Under the pieces are notes generated by a model. That model worked only from the letters and a program-made list of their open reading frames with translations, did no database searches and was not told the DNA's origin. A program made the translations under genes and the position numbers. A stretch of DNA of 64,000 nucleotides from an uncultured Bacteroidota bacterium (GTDB lineage Bacteria > Bacteroidota > Bacteroidia > JABEUT01). Positions within the stretch are counted from its first letter, which is position 1; each line of letters opens with the position of its first letter. The stretch covers positions 48,461 to 112,460 of the forward strand of contig CAIPDV010000121.1 in the NCBI GenBank assembly GCA_903863935.1, in the 5' to 3' direction. Of this stretch, positions 44,125-51,304 are shown piece by piece.

Positions 44125-44251
44125 CTTGAGCATAGCCGCATGAGGGATAGCAGCGGAAAGCCCTGACGCGAAAGGTCAGGGTGTAACCCGCACCTGAAGC
44201 AAAGGCTTGCAGCGTATAGCCCGACCCCTTGCGCAGCTTGGGGGCACGCCC
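44125..44251 (-). repeat. dispersed intergenic repeat B (right flank, inverted to A)
   Basis: Reverse-complement copies of the three blocks of repeat A: the CTTTCCGCTGCTATCCCTCA block at 44125-44163, the TCGGGCTATACGCTGCAAG block at 44206-44224 and GGGCGTGCC at 44243-44251. Together A and B flank about 2 kb of accessory DNA. Confidence 0.75.
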
Positions 44252-44353
44252 TAAATGAGTTAAAAGTTGAAAGTATAAAAGGAAAAGTGAGAACCGTGAT
44301 TGGGTAAGATTATTCACGTCTCTATTTTTTAGGGGTGTTCATGAGCCCTTCGG

Positions 44354-44379
44354 GGTTGCTTCATTCTTCGCAATGACGG
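44354..44379 (-). repeat. CGTCATTGCGA-type repeat, copy 3 (inverted)
   Basis: The reverse complement begins CCGTCATTGCGAAGAATGAA and continues GCAACC; it is related to copies at 41918 and 42054. Confidence 0.6.
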
Positions 44380-44419
44380 GAACCACCCACCCCTGCCCCT
44401 CCAAGTAGGGGAATAAAAA

Positions 44420-44446
44420 AAGGTGGATTCCATGCGGAACCCACCT
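44420..44446 (-). terminator. rpsA terminator
   Basis: Stem AAGGTGG/CCACCTT with inner TTCC/GGAA; on the minus strand it is followed by a run of seven T. Confidence 0.85.
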
Positions 44447-44468
44447 TGTATTGATTAATCAGTTGCGA

Positions 44469-46391
44469 TTACTCGCCAGCTGAATCTTCTGACTTTTCTG
44501 CAGATGCTTCGTCGTCGGCTGCTTTCTTGTCCGATGCCTTTTTATCGGCAGCTTTCTTGTCGGCGGCAGCTTCGTTCTTAGTCATCTCGTCTTTCAGGTT
44601 CGAGAGGCTGTCTAAGTCTCCGAGGGTAGTCTTCTGAATGTTGGTAGCTAATTTCTTCACCGCCTGGCGGGTGTCTTTAGCTTCAGCACGCTTCTCGTTG
44701 CTCTTATTTTCCTTTTCTTCAATTAAAGAATCTTCCTTAATGCGTGAGTGCGAAAGGATGATTTTCTTGGCTTCTTTATTGAATTCGATTACCTTAAAGT
44801 CTAACGCTTCTTCTACACGTGCAGGAACTCCGTTTTCCTTTATCAGATGCTTGCTTGGTGCAAAACCTTCTACTCCATAAGGGAGGTTAACGGTTGCGCC
44901 CTTGTCATTCATGCTGGTAATGGTTCCTTTGTGTATAGAATCGAGTGTGAAGATGGTTTCAAACGTATCCCATGGGTTTTCTTCGAGTTGTTTAACTCCA
45001 AGGCTCAACCTTCTGTTTTCGCTGTTCACTTCCAAAACGGTCACCTCCAGCTTATCACCTACCTTGGTGAATTCAGACGGATGCTTGATTTTCTTGGTCC
45101 ATGACAGGTCGGAGATATGCACTAAACCGTCGATACCTTCTTCCAGTTCTACAAACACACCAAAGTTGGTGAAGTTGCGAACGGTGCCGGTATGCTTGGA
45201 ACCTTTAGGATATTTATCCATAATCTGGCTCCATGGGTCAGGCGTAAGTTGCTTGATGCCTAAGGTCATCTTCCTTTCCTCGCGGCTAAGGGTGAGTACC
45301 GATGCTTCGGTTTCGTCGCCTACCTTGAAGAAATCGTGAGCGGTGCGCAGGTGCTGGCTCCAGCTCATTTCCGATACGTGGATAAGCCCTTCGATGCCCG
45401 GTGCTATTTCGATGAATGCTCCGTAATCGGCTACAACCACAATTTTGCCTTTCACCTTGTCACCAACTTTAAGGTCGGCGCTGAGAGAATCCCAAGGGTG
45501 AGCGCTCAATTGTTTTAAGCCAAGTTGAATCCGTTTCTTTTCATTATCAAAGTCGAGGATAACAACATGTATTTTTTGTCCGATTTGAACCACTTCTTCA
45601 GGGTGGGTAATGCGGAACCAGCTAAGGTCGGTGATGTGGATAAGTCCGTCAACACCGCCGAGGTCGATAAACACACCGTAAGAGGTGATGTTTTTAACGG
45701 TACCTTCCAGTACCTGGCCTTTTTCGAGCTTGGCAATGATTTCTTGTTTTTGCTGTTCAATTTCAGCTTCGATAAGCGCCTTGTGTGATACTACCACATT
45801 CTTGAACTCAGGATTGATTTTCACAACCTTGAACTCCATGGTTTTACCAACATAAATATCGTAATCGCGGACAGGCTTAACGTCAATTTGTGAGCCCGGA
45901 AGGAAAGCTTCCATACCGAACACATCAACGATAAGACCGCCTTTGGTGCGGCATTTAACAAGGCCTTTAATAATTTCGGAAGTGGCAAGCGCGCTGTTAA
46001 CACGTTCCCAGGCGCGTACAAAACGGGCCTTTTTGTGGGAAATGAGCAATGTGCCATTCTTGTCTTCTTGTTTTTCTACATATACTTCAACGGTGTCGCC
46101 GATTTTCAAATCAGGGTTATACCTGAATTCGGAAAGTGGCACTACGCCTTCTGATTTGTAGTTGATGTTGACAACCACATCTTTCGATGTCATTTCAACT
46201 ACCTTGCCATCCAATACCTGATTTTCGGCAATAGAGGTTAAGGTTTTTTCATAAATTGCTGACAACCTGTCGCGTTCTGCGTAGTTGTAGTTGTCTTGCT
46301 TTTTACCAATGGTTTCCCAGTTAATCTCGGTAGATTCTGCCGGTGGAGCAATTGGCAAGTGTTCTGCTGTGTCTGTTGTCGTTTCTGACAT
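44469..46391 (-). CDS. rpsA: 30S ribosomal protein S1
   Basis: A 640-aa S1 with six OB-fold S1 domains, several ending in the signature G-x-x-x-x-L-x-x-x-x-W-x-x-Y/F (GVDGLIHITDLSW, GIEGLIHVSEMSW, GIDGLVHISDLSW). It is a little longer than the E. coli protein because of a C-terminal tail rich in Lys, Ala, Asp and Glu (DKKAADKKASDKKAADDEAS). It binds mRNA on the 30S subunit. In Bacteroidota, where Shine-Dalgarno sequences are weak, S1 is important for initiation on A-rich leaders. A structured leader upstream may mediate autoregulation. Confidence 0.97.
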   Translation of the reverse strand: MSETTTDTAEHLPIAPPAESTEINWETIGKKQDNYNYAERDRLSAIYEKTLTSIAENQVLDGKVVEMTSKDVVVNINYKSEGVVPLSEFRYNPDLKIGDTVEVYVEKQEDKNGTLLISHKKARFVRAWERVNSALATSEIIKGLVKCRTKGGLIVDVFGMEAFLPGSQIDVKPVRDYDIYVGKTMEFKVVKINPEFKNVVVSHKALIEAEIEQQKQEIIAKLEKGQVLEGTVKNITSYGVFIDLGGVDGLIHITDLSWFRITHPEEVVQIGQKIHVVILDFDNEKKRIQLGLKQLSAHPWDSLSADLKVGDKVKGKIVVVADYGAFIEIAPGIEGLIHVSEMSWSQHLRTAHDFFKVGDETEASVLTLSREERKMTLGIKQLTPDPWSQIMDKYPKGSKHTGTVRNFTNFGVFVELEEGIDGLVHISDLSWTKKIKHPSEFTKVGDKLEVTVLEVNSENRRLSLGVKQLEENPWDTFETIFTLDSIHKGTITSMNDKGATVNLPYGVEGFAPSKHLIKENGVPARVEEALDFKVIEFNKEAKKIILSHSRIKEDSLIEEKENKSNEKRAEAKDTRQAVKKLATNIQKTTLGDLDSLSNLKDEMTKNEAAADKKAADKKASDKKAADDEASAEKSEDSAGE

Positions 46392-46541
46392 TTTTTGTTT
46401 TTTGTATGAGAGCTGCGATTGCTAACTCCATACGTTGGTCCTGCATACGGCTTAGCAGGAAGGTTATTAATGTTGCTGCCGGGGCAACTTAGTTATCCAA
46501 TTTAAAAGCCCGTTTTAAGGCAGGATTTTTCAAAAGGGCTG
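46392..46541 (-). promoter_or_regulatory. structured rpsA leader (candidate S1 autoregulatory RNA)
   Basis: Between the -7 box and the rpsA start there are about 145 nt. The RNA can form a hairpin with stem CCTGC/GCAGG (46440-46459) and one with stem GTTGC/GCAAC (46472-46488), plus a longer pairing of GCCC near the 5' end with GGGC. Such a leader is long for this genome, where most -7 boxes lie within 50 bp of the start. S1 leaders that bind their own product are known from other bacteria. Confidence 0.5.
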
Positions 46542-46549
46542 CAAAGGTA
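46542..46549 (-). promoter_or_regulatory. -7 box (TACCTTTG) of rpsA
   Basis: A perfect TAnnTTTG on the minus strand; a TTTG lies about 15 bp upstream as a possible -33 element. Confidence 0.55.
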
Positions 46550-46630
46550 GGAAAAAATACAAAACAAAGGACAGTAGTGACTAGATTTTTGCTATTTCTT
46601 AAAAAACCTTATTTTTACAAAAAAATAAAA

Positions 46631-47854
46631 ATGAAAAAAATATTACTGTTTTTGCTGCTGCTTTTCACTTCAAAAATCTATTCACAAAATGTTCGTTCTT
46701 ATGTGCCAAAAAATGGATTAATTGCATGGTATCCATTCACTGGTAATGCAGATGATAGTAGTGGGAATGGCAATAATGGAACTGTTTTCGGTGCGACATT
46801 AACTATGGATAGGTTTAGTAATCCCAACAGTGCTTATACTTTTAATGGTACTAACACTTATATTATTTCACCAGGAGGAAATCAATATGTAAATTCAAAA
46901 TTTTCCGTTTCTTACTGGATAAACTACGCCCCTAATACTTTTAGTTTTACTGGTTGTGTAGTAGCATTAGGAAGTTCCTCATCATGTCTATGGGGCACAG
47001 CATATATTAATTCAACCCCCGGTTTAAGTTTGGAAGCAGGTATCGGATGTGGTGGTTCGTCTAGCACAGTAGTTGAAAAAATAGATTCGAATACATGGTA
47101 TAATATGACTTATGTTGTTTTTGATTCCCTTGTTACGGTTTACGTAAATGCTGCACCTATCGGAACTGAAATCATTAGTTTAGGTGGTGGGTGCTCTACA
47201 GCAAATTTATATTTCGGTGTAGATATATTTAGTTCCTCAGAATATTTGACTGGTCAAATGGATGATATAGGTATTTGGAATAGAGAACTCACCCAATGTG
47301 AAATCACTCAGCTTTACTTATCCCAGAAATTGGGAATCATTACCAACCCTGTTAACGATACTGTTTTTTCAAGTGGTACCGCTACGTATTCAATAAAAGA
47401 TACAGGTTCTGCAACTTACCAATGGCAGCAGAATTCAGGAACTGGTTTTATGAATCTTTCAAACGCTGGGCCTTATAGCGGAGTAACCACAAAAACTTTA
47501 ACAATAAACCCTGTAACTGGGGCAATGAATAATTACCTTTATCGCTGCATTAGAAGTGGAACTTGCCCTGATACTTCCTCTAATGCTGCCTTAGTAATAA
47601 ATACTTCTGGAATAAATACAATTCAGACTGAAAAGAATAGTATTACTATTTACCCTAATCCTTCTAAAGATATTGTAACTATCGATGGTACAGAACCAAT
47701 TAAAACTTTGGAGGTATTTGATATGCTTGGTAAAAGAGTAATTTCACAACTAACCAACTGCACCCAAGTAACTATTAGTTTAAGTAGTTTGGCAACTGGC
47801 ATATACACCATTAGGATAAATGGTTTTATCGCGCACAAATTGATAAAGGAATAG
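46631..47854 (+). CDS. LamG-like secreted protein with T9SS type A domain
   Basis: A 407-aa secreted protein: signal MKKILLFLLLLFTSKIYSQ. Residues about 25-215 form a concanavalin-like LamG domain (LIAWYPFTGNADDSSGNGNN near the start, MDDIGIWNRELTQCEI at the end). An Ig-like domain follows (230-320). The C-terminal 75 residues are a type A sorting domain (ITIYPNPSKDIVTI ... LATGIYTIRI) directing export through the T9SS. It may bind carbohydrate. The frame is open upstream of 46631, but only this ATG gives a signal peptide at the N-terminus. Confidence 0.9.
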   Translation: MKKILLFLLLLFTSKIYSQNVRSYVPKNGLIAWYPFTGNADDSSGNGNNGTVFGATLTMDRFSNPNSAYTFNGTNTYIISPGGNQYVNSKFSVSYWINYAPNTFSFTGCVVALGSSSSCLWGTAYINSTPGLSLEAGIGCGGSSSTVVEKIDSNTWYNMTYVVFDSLVTVYVNAAPIGTEIISLGGGCSTANLYFGVDIFSSSEYLTGQMDDIGIWNRELTQCEITQLYLSQKLGIITNPVNDTVFSSGTATYSIKDTGSATYQWQQNSGTGFMNLSNAGPYSGVTTKTLTINPVTGAMNNYLYRCIRSGTCPDTSSNAALVINTSGINTIQTEKNSITIYPNPSKDIVTIDGTEPIKTLEVFDMLGKRVISQLTNCTQVTISLSSLATGIYTIRINGFIAHKLIKE

Positions 47855-47865
47855 TATTTTATTTT

Positions 47866-48174
47866 ATGAAAGAATTGCTAAATAATTTAAATGTTGGTGA
47901 TAAGCTTTATAAAACATCTAAAGGTACATATTATTTATTTCGTAAAAAAAGCCTTGATGGTGGTATTAGTTATTCAATAAATAAAGCACAAAAAACACTT
48001 CCTTTGGAAACAATTAATAAAGCTGTTAATGATAAAAATCTAAATAATATAGAGAAGAGAGGAGTACTTCGCACTTGGTATAAAGATTATAATCCGCGAG
48101 AATTAACTAATAACCCATGTAATGTATCTGTTCTGAAAAATCTCATTTTAAAGAGAGTGCCGCTAAAAAAGTAA
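47866..48174 (+). CDS. 102-aa unknown protein
   Basis: I do not recognise this basic 102-aa protein. It contains VGDKLYKTSKGTYYLFRKKSLDGGISYSINKAQ, a likely beta-hairpin, and an alpha-helical C-terminus (NLNNIEKRGVLRTWYKDYN). There is no signal peptide or membrane helix. It starts 11 bp after the LamG gene and is AT-rich. It could be a DNA-associated protein, but nothing supports a specific role. Confidence 0.6.
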   Translation: MKELLNNLNVGDKLYKTSKGTYYLFRKKSLDGGISYSINKAQKTLPLETINKAVNDKNLNNIEKRGVLRTWYKDYNPRELTNNPCNVSVLKNLILKRVPLKK

Positions 48175-48241
48175 CCTCTAACTTCCCCCTCCCTCCTTGT
48201 ATTAGCCTCCCGTCTGCCCCATTTCCCCGGCTGCCCTTTCT

Positions 48242-48296
48242 TCCCGATGATAAATATCGGGACAGGCTTCACTCTCTTATCCCGCAATACTGCGGG
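48242..48296. repeat. two small intergenic hairpins
   Basis: TCCCGAT/ATCGGGA (48242-48262) and CCCGCA/TGCGGG (48281-48296) lie between convergent genes and probably terminate both. Confidence 0.6.
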
Positions 48297-48313
48297 CGTT
48301 ACTTGGCATAGAG

Positions 48314-48583
48314 TTAATAATTAACTCCCCGCTTTTTAAATTCCTTTCTCGTTTCTTTTGCTGTGAGCGATTTTGAGTTTATGGCTTCCTCCAATAATTC
48401 TGCTAATTTAGAATCTCTGGATTTTGTATCATTTAAGGGTAACTTACCATGATTTTTCTTCCACCAATTTTTTTTTATCTTCTCAACAAGTTTGTAAACA
48501 TCAGCCTGCTTAGCCTTTGATTTGGCGGTTGCTTTTTTGTATTGCAAAAAATCGGTCACCACTTTATCAGGAGTCTTCTTCAT
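48314..48583 (-). CDS. 89-aa lysine-rich unknown protein
   Basis: A small basic protein, KKTPDKVVTDFLQYKKATAK at the start and TAKETRKEFKKRGVNY at the end, mostly helical, with no recognised family. The frame extends 14 codons further upstream, but the ATG at 48583 lies 5 bp behind a perfect -7 box and is preferred. Its helix DSKLAELLEEAINSKSLTAKE is amphipathic. It may be a nucleic-acid-binding or accessory protein. Confidence 0.6.
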   Translation of the reverse strand: MKKTPDKVVTDFLQYKKATAKSKAKQADVYKLVEKIKKNWWKKNHGKLPLNDTKSRDSKLAELLEEAINSKSLTAKETRKEFKKRGVNY

Positions 48584-48588
48584 AGAAA

Positions 48589-48596
48589 CAAAATTA
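48589..48596 (-). promoter_or_regulatory. -7 box (TAATTTTG)
   Basis: A perfect TAnnTTTG immediately upstream of the ATG at 48583, implying a nearly leaderless mRNA. Confidence 0.5.
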
Positions 48597-48707
48597 CAAA
48601 ATTTCTGTGAATCTACTGCTCCCATCTGCTCCAGCCCCCCTTTCTCTTCTCTTCCCCAAAGCAGGGAAGACGTTACTTTTTCCTATATGTTGAACTTTCT
48701 ATGTAAA

Positions 48708-49343
48708 CTAAGGATTATACTTTGCATACAAATTCGGCAACAAACTCTTCAGTTCTTCCTCTTTATCTTCATTCCATCTTTCTCCCGAGGGTTCCGTTTT
48801 CAAGCGCAAATCATCTGACTTAGGCAAATCATTTTCTGTTATATTTTTATAGGCTGTTGGAGCGCAATACTGCAAACCTTCCCAATCATTGGTCTCAATA
48901 TCAATATTTGCCAATGAATCTGGGTCGTTAACTACCGTTTCATATACCATTTCACCCTGCCCTATCAACCAGCTTCTGAAATCATAAAAGGTATCATCTG
49001 AGCAGCCTCCATTTATAATATATGCTGCCGCCCACAATTTCCATGTATAGGATTTACCAAGCATAGTCCTGAATACATTGTTAAATTCAACAATAAATTC
49101 GGGGGTTTCACCTTCCAGCAATTTCTCCAGTTTCTCGCTTTGTATGGCATAATCACCTTTTGCCATGTTCCTTGACTTCTCAATCAATTTCCAGAACAGT
49201 TGTTCAGGTGTAAACTTTTCGTTTTCCGAAGGCTTGCCATCACGTTCGTTCATGAAGTGTCTTTTCACAAAATATAGCACCACTATCCCGAGAAAATAAA
49301 CTACATATTGCAAATGCCTGGCATCTAAATCTTTGCTCCACAT
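48708..49343 (-). CDS. DUF4240 protein with N-terminal membrane helix
   Basis: A 211-aa protein. One hydrophobic segment (about 10-27, YVVYFLGIVVLYFVKRHF) is followed by a DUF4240 domain (about 43-155: FTPEQLFWKLIEKSR ... NGGCSDDTFYDFRSWLIGQG ... YETVVNDPDSLA). The domain occurs in many bacteria and is often linked to antiphage or toxin-immunity-like small genes, but its function is not known. The ATG at 49343 is used rather than one 10 codons earlier because a complete promoter lies just upstream. Confidence 0.82.
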   Translation of the reverse strand: MWSKDLDARHLQYVVYFLGIVVLYFVKRHFMNERDGKPSENEKFTPEQLFWKLIEKSRNMAKGDYAIQSEKLEKLLEGETPEFIVEFNNVFRTMLGKSYTWKLWAAAYIINGGCSDDTFYDFRSWLIGQGEMVYETVVNDPDSLANIDIETNDWEGLQYCAPTAYKNITENDLPKSDDLRLKTEPSGERWNEDKEEELKSLLPNLYAKYNP

Positions 49344-49347
49344 TATG

Positions 49348-49376
49348 CAAAAATAAAGATTTTGGCTAAACACAAA
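49348..49376 (-). promoter_or_regulatory. complete Bacteroidota promoter of the DUF4240 gene
   Basis: TTTG (49376-49373), a 17-bp spacer and TATTTTTG (49355-49348), 4 bp before the ATG at 49343. This is the best -33/-7 pair in the window. Confidence 0.7.
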
Positions 49377-49408
49377 CTACTTTGTGAACATTTGTGTGTA
49401 TTTCCTTT

Positions 49409-49448
49409 GTGTACTTAGTGGTGAATGTATTTTCACCACTAAGTACAC
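49409..49448. repeat. 17-bp perfect hairpin (CTTAGTGGTGAA family)
   Basis: GTGTACTTAGTGGTGAA is followed by a 6-nt loop and its exact complement. TTTGTG/CACAAAG elements lie outside. It resembles the common dispersed TTTGTGTACTTAGTGGTG repeat of many bacterial genomes. It lies between the toxin gene's stop and the DUF4240 promoter. Confidence 0.8.
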
Positions 49449-49531
49449 CAAGTTTTCACAAAGGACACAAAGTAAAAATATATTTCTCCGTGAAACTCCC
49501 TTTACTCTGCGCCCTCTGTGTTGAAAACTCC

Positions 49532-49840
49532 CTACCGCCTCCCCCTCAACCTACTCACCACACTCGCCTTTTTACTATTATCCCAAATATAATATATGTG
49601 GATTTTATTATCTACTTCCGCGTAAAAAATAATGTAATCGCGGAGTTTTTTGGCACGGGTATTTTTAATGTCGGTGGGTTTTCCAATAGTCGGGTATTTT
49701 GAAATAAGCGCTACCGCTTCCCTGAAAAGTTCGTCGAGCTTAATGCTATATGAGGTTGATTGATTCTTCAGCACCCAATACTTCAGAATACTTTTTCGGG
49801 AATTAATTGCCTGCTGCGACCAAACTATTTCTTTAGCCAT
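49532..49840 (-). CDS. ParE/RelE-superfamily toxin (second pair)
   Basis: A 102-aa toxin: IVWSQQAINSRKSILKYW in the first helices, KLDELFREAVALISKYPTIGKPT, then TRAKKLRDYIIFYAEVDNKIHIYYIWDN and a C-terminal RGRR. The R-x-x-x-L-x-D-Y-I-I-F-Y pattern is typical of the ParE/YoeB-related toxins. It begins inside the antitoxin gene (16-bp overlap), so translation is coupled. It is unrelated in detail to the pair at 39.7 kb, sharing only the fold. Confidence 0.85.
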   Translation of the reverse strand: MAKEIVWSQQAINSRKSILKYWVLKNQSTSYSIKLDELFREAVALISKYPTIGKPTDIKNTRAKKLRDYIIFYAEVDNKIHIYYIWDNSKKASVVSRLRGRR

Positions 49841-50070
49841 TTGTCAATATCAGCGTCTATTTGCCGGTTGCTCATATATCGCCCGTTCCGTATATCCCAC
49901 AGCCCTTTTATAGCGGAGTCTTTTATGTTGGGAGGCGTTTTCAATTCTTCAATATTTTGCGACTCCAAATTGAGCATACGGCTTAAATCTTCCAGCAGTT
50001 CGGGGTCTTTCACCTTCTTAATATCGGCAATAAGTTTCTTCTTTATTTCTTCGGGTGTCATATAGGACAA
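49825..50070 (-). CDS. antitoxin (second pair)
   Basis: An 81-aa protein: YMTPEEIKKKLIADIKKVKDPELLEDLSRML followed by a linker and MSNRQIDADIDKWLKK. This layout, an alpha-helical N-terminus with a C-terminal D-I-D-K-W-L, is common among Bacteroidota antitoxins of ParE toxins. It overlaps the toxin gene by 16 bp. The ATG three codons later is an equally good start. Confidence 0.78.
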   Translation of the reverse strand: MSYMTPEEIKKKLIADIKKVKDPELLEDLSRMLNLESQNIEELKTPPNIKDSAIKGLWDIRNGRYMSNRQIDADIDKWLKK

Positions 50071-50136
50071 AGATACTCAAAAATAAATTTTCCATTTCCG
50101 GTCATTGACTTTTTCAGAAACCACTTTTTCATGCAC

Positions 50137-50144
50137 TATTTTTG
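50137..50144 (+). promoter_or_regulatory. -7 box (TATTTTTG)
   Basis: A perfect TAnnTTTG 4 bp before an ATG at 50149. Confidence 0.45.
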
Positions 50145-50148
50145 TCTT

Positions 50149-50274
50149 ATGAAAAATTATACTATTCTGTATCGCCTGGAACTGATTTTCGAACAGTATT
50201 ATCCGCAAAAAGTGTGTTTTATAGTATTTAACTATGGCCAATATTCACAACCAACTAAATTTCAATACGTTTAA
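50149..50274 (+). CDS. candidate 41-aa small protein
   Basis: MKNYTILYRLELIFEQYYPQ begins a 41-codon frame rich in aromatic residues, with a perfect -7 box 4 bp upstream. No homology is recognised. It may be a small gene, a remnant or a chance frame behind a real promoter. Confidence 0.3.
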   Translation: MKNYTILYRLELIFEQYYPQKVCFIVFNYGQYSQPTKFQYV

Positions 50275-50296
50275 AGATTTAATGATTATCAGTTTT

Positions 50297-50355
50297 ATAG
50301 TTATTTCATAGTATTTCTATAGTATTTCTCATAGTTATTCATAGTTATTTTACAT
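50297..50355. repeat. degenerate tandem repeat, ATAGTTATTTC unit
   Basis: Five or six variants of ATAGTTATTTC with 10-13 bp spacing. It is AT-rich and lacks the strict 7-bp period of the other arrays. Confidence 0.6.
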
Positions 50356-50424
50356 ATAGTTTTTCACTGGTTCGCCCGGTTAAAATGTTTTTGTATCTTA
50401 GTCCTGTCAACGAAATTTATTCAA

Positions 50425-50871
50425 GTGGATAAAAACTATTATCAGTTATTCGGGGTAGAGCAGGATGCATCGGCAGAGGAGATTAAAAAGTCTCACGATT
50501 TTTTATTGAATAAGTACCACCCCGACCCTGAATTAGCCGAAGTGGATGACGATAACCTAGTAGTAAAAAACATCAATCACATTTACGAGGTACTATCAAA
50601 TCCTGAAAAGAGAAAAGCCTACGACATCAAACTAAATAAAGAGGCGGAAGAGGAACAGACCGAAACACCTTCTTTTATTATAGACGAAAACGCACCCGGA
50701 GCATTTGTCCCCAGCAACCCATACAGCCCGATATTACGCTTAAGAAATGAACATCAGGTGGAAGAGGTAAGCGATGACCGTGTAAAATTCCCCGAAATGC
50801 TGAAATGGATATTGCGGATACTTGTCTTTGGTTCGGCCATGTATGGCATTATTCACCAATATGTGAACTAG
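50425..50871 (+). CDS. membrane-anchored J-domain protein
   Basis: A 148-aa protein starting with GTG. The J domain (1-66) has the catalytic H32-P33-D34 in KYHPDPELAE and the closing helix YEVLSNPEKRKAYD. A flexible region follows (70-115), then one hydrophobic segment (about 126-144, LKWILRILVFGSAMYGIIH). It should stimulate a DnaK ATPase at the membrane. No alternative ATG gives a complete J domain, and the preceding sequence lacks a Shine-Dalgarno. Confidence 0.88.
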   Translation: MDKNYYQLFGVEQDASAEEIKKSHDFLLNKYHPDPELAEVDDDNLVVKNINHIYEVLSNPEKRKAYDIKLNKEAEEEQTETPSFIIDENAPGAFVPSNPYSPILRLRNEHQVEEVSDDRVKFPEMLKWILRILVFGSAMYGIIHQYVN

Positions 50872-50876
50872 CAAGC

Positions 50877-51155
50877 CTAATACTGCTTATTCATATCCCC
50901 ATCGAAAATAATAACATCATTAAATGGGCGGGACTGTAGGTACGGATTGATATTAAATGGTCTGAATGGAACAGGAGGATCAAGAAAATATCCTTTTATT
51001 TGTAATGAATCCTCGTGAGAAAGAACATACTCATATTGCATAACCGCTTTAGAAGTTTGTTTCACGGAGGCTGTATTTACTTCTTTTTTATTCTGGGCTG
51101 AAAGTGCTGCAATTCCTATAACAAGAATAAAAATGGTGAGGATAGTTTTTTTCAT
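50877..51155 (-). CDS. small secreted protein, unknown
   Basis: A 92-aa protein with signal peptide MKKTILTIFILVIGIAALSA (the ATG 28 codons upstream would bury it). The mature part, rich in Pro and Phe (YFLDPPVPFRPFNINPYLQSRPFN), has no recognised family. It is convergent with the J-domain gene, 5 bp apart. Confidence 0.6.
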   Translation of the reverse strand: MKKTILTIFILVIGIAALSAQNKKEVNTASVKQTSKAVMQYEYVLSHEDSLQIKGYFLDPPVPFRPFNINPYLQSRPFNDVIIFDGDMNKQY

Positions 51156-51271
51156 AATCAACAATATACAGGCAAATATAGAAAAAAACTTCAAGAAACC
51201 CGCCTTTAGCTGACCTACCGAGAGGATTTCCCCGCTCAACTCATGTCACTTATAACTCATCTCTTTTTTCT

Positions 51272-51279
51272 TATCTTTG
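51272..51279 (+). promoter_or_regulatory. -7 box (TATCTTTG)
   Basis: A perfect TAnnTTTG 25 bp before the ATG at 51305. Confidence 0.5.
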
Positions 51280-51304
51280 CGCCACAAAAACAATATTTAC
51301 CGGT

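Larger units (their letters stand above)
50071..50424. other. 354-bp intergenic region
   Basis: It contains a perfect -7 box followed by a 41-codon frame (50137-50274) and a degenerate repeat of about 11 bp (50297-50355). A 7/8 -7 box (TATCTTAG) lies near 50394 and probably drives the J-domain gene. Confidence 0.5.
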
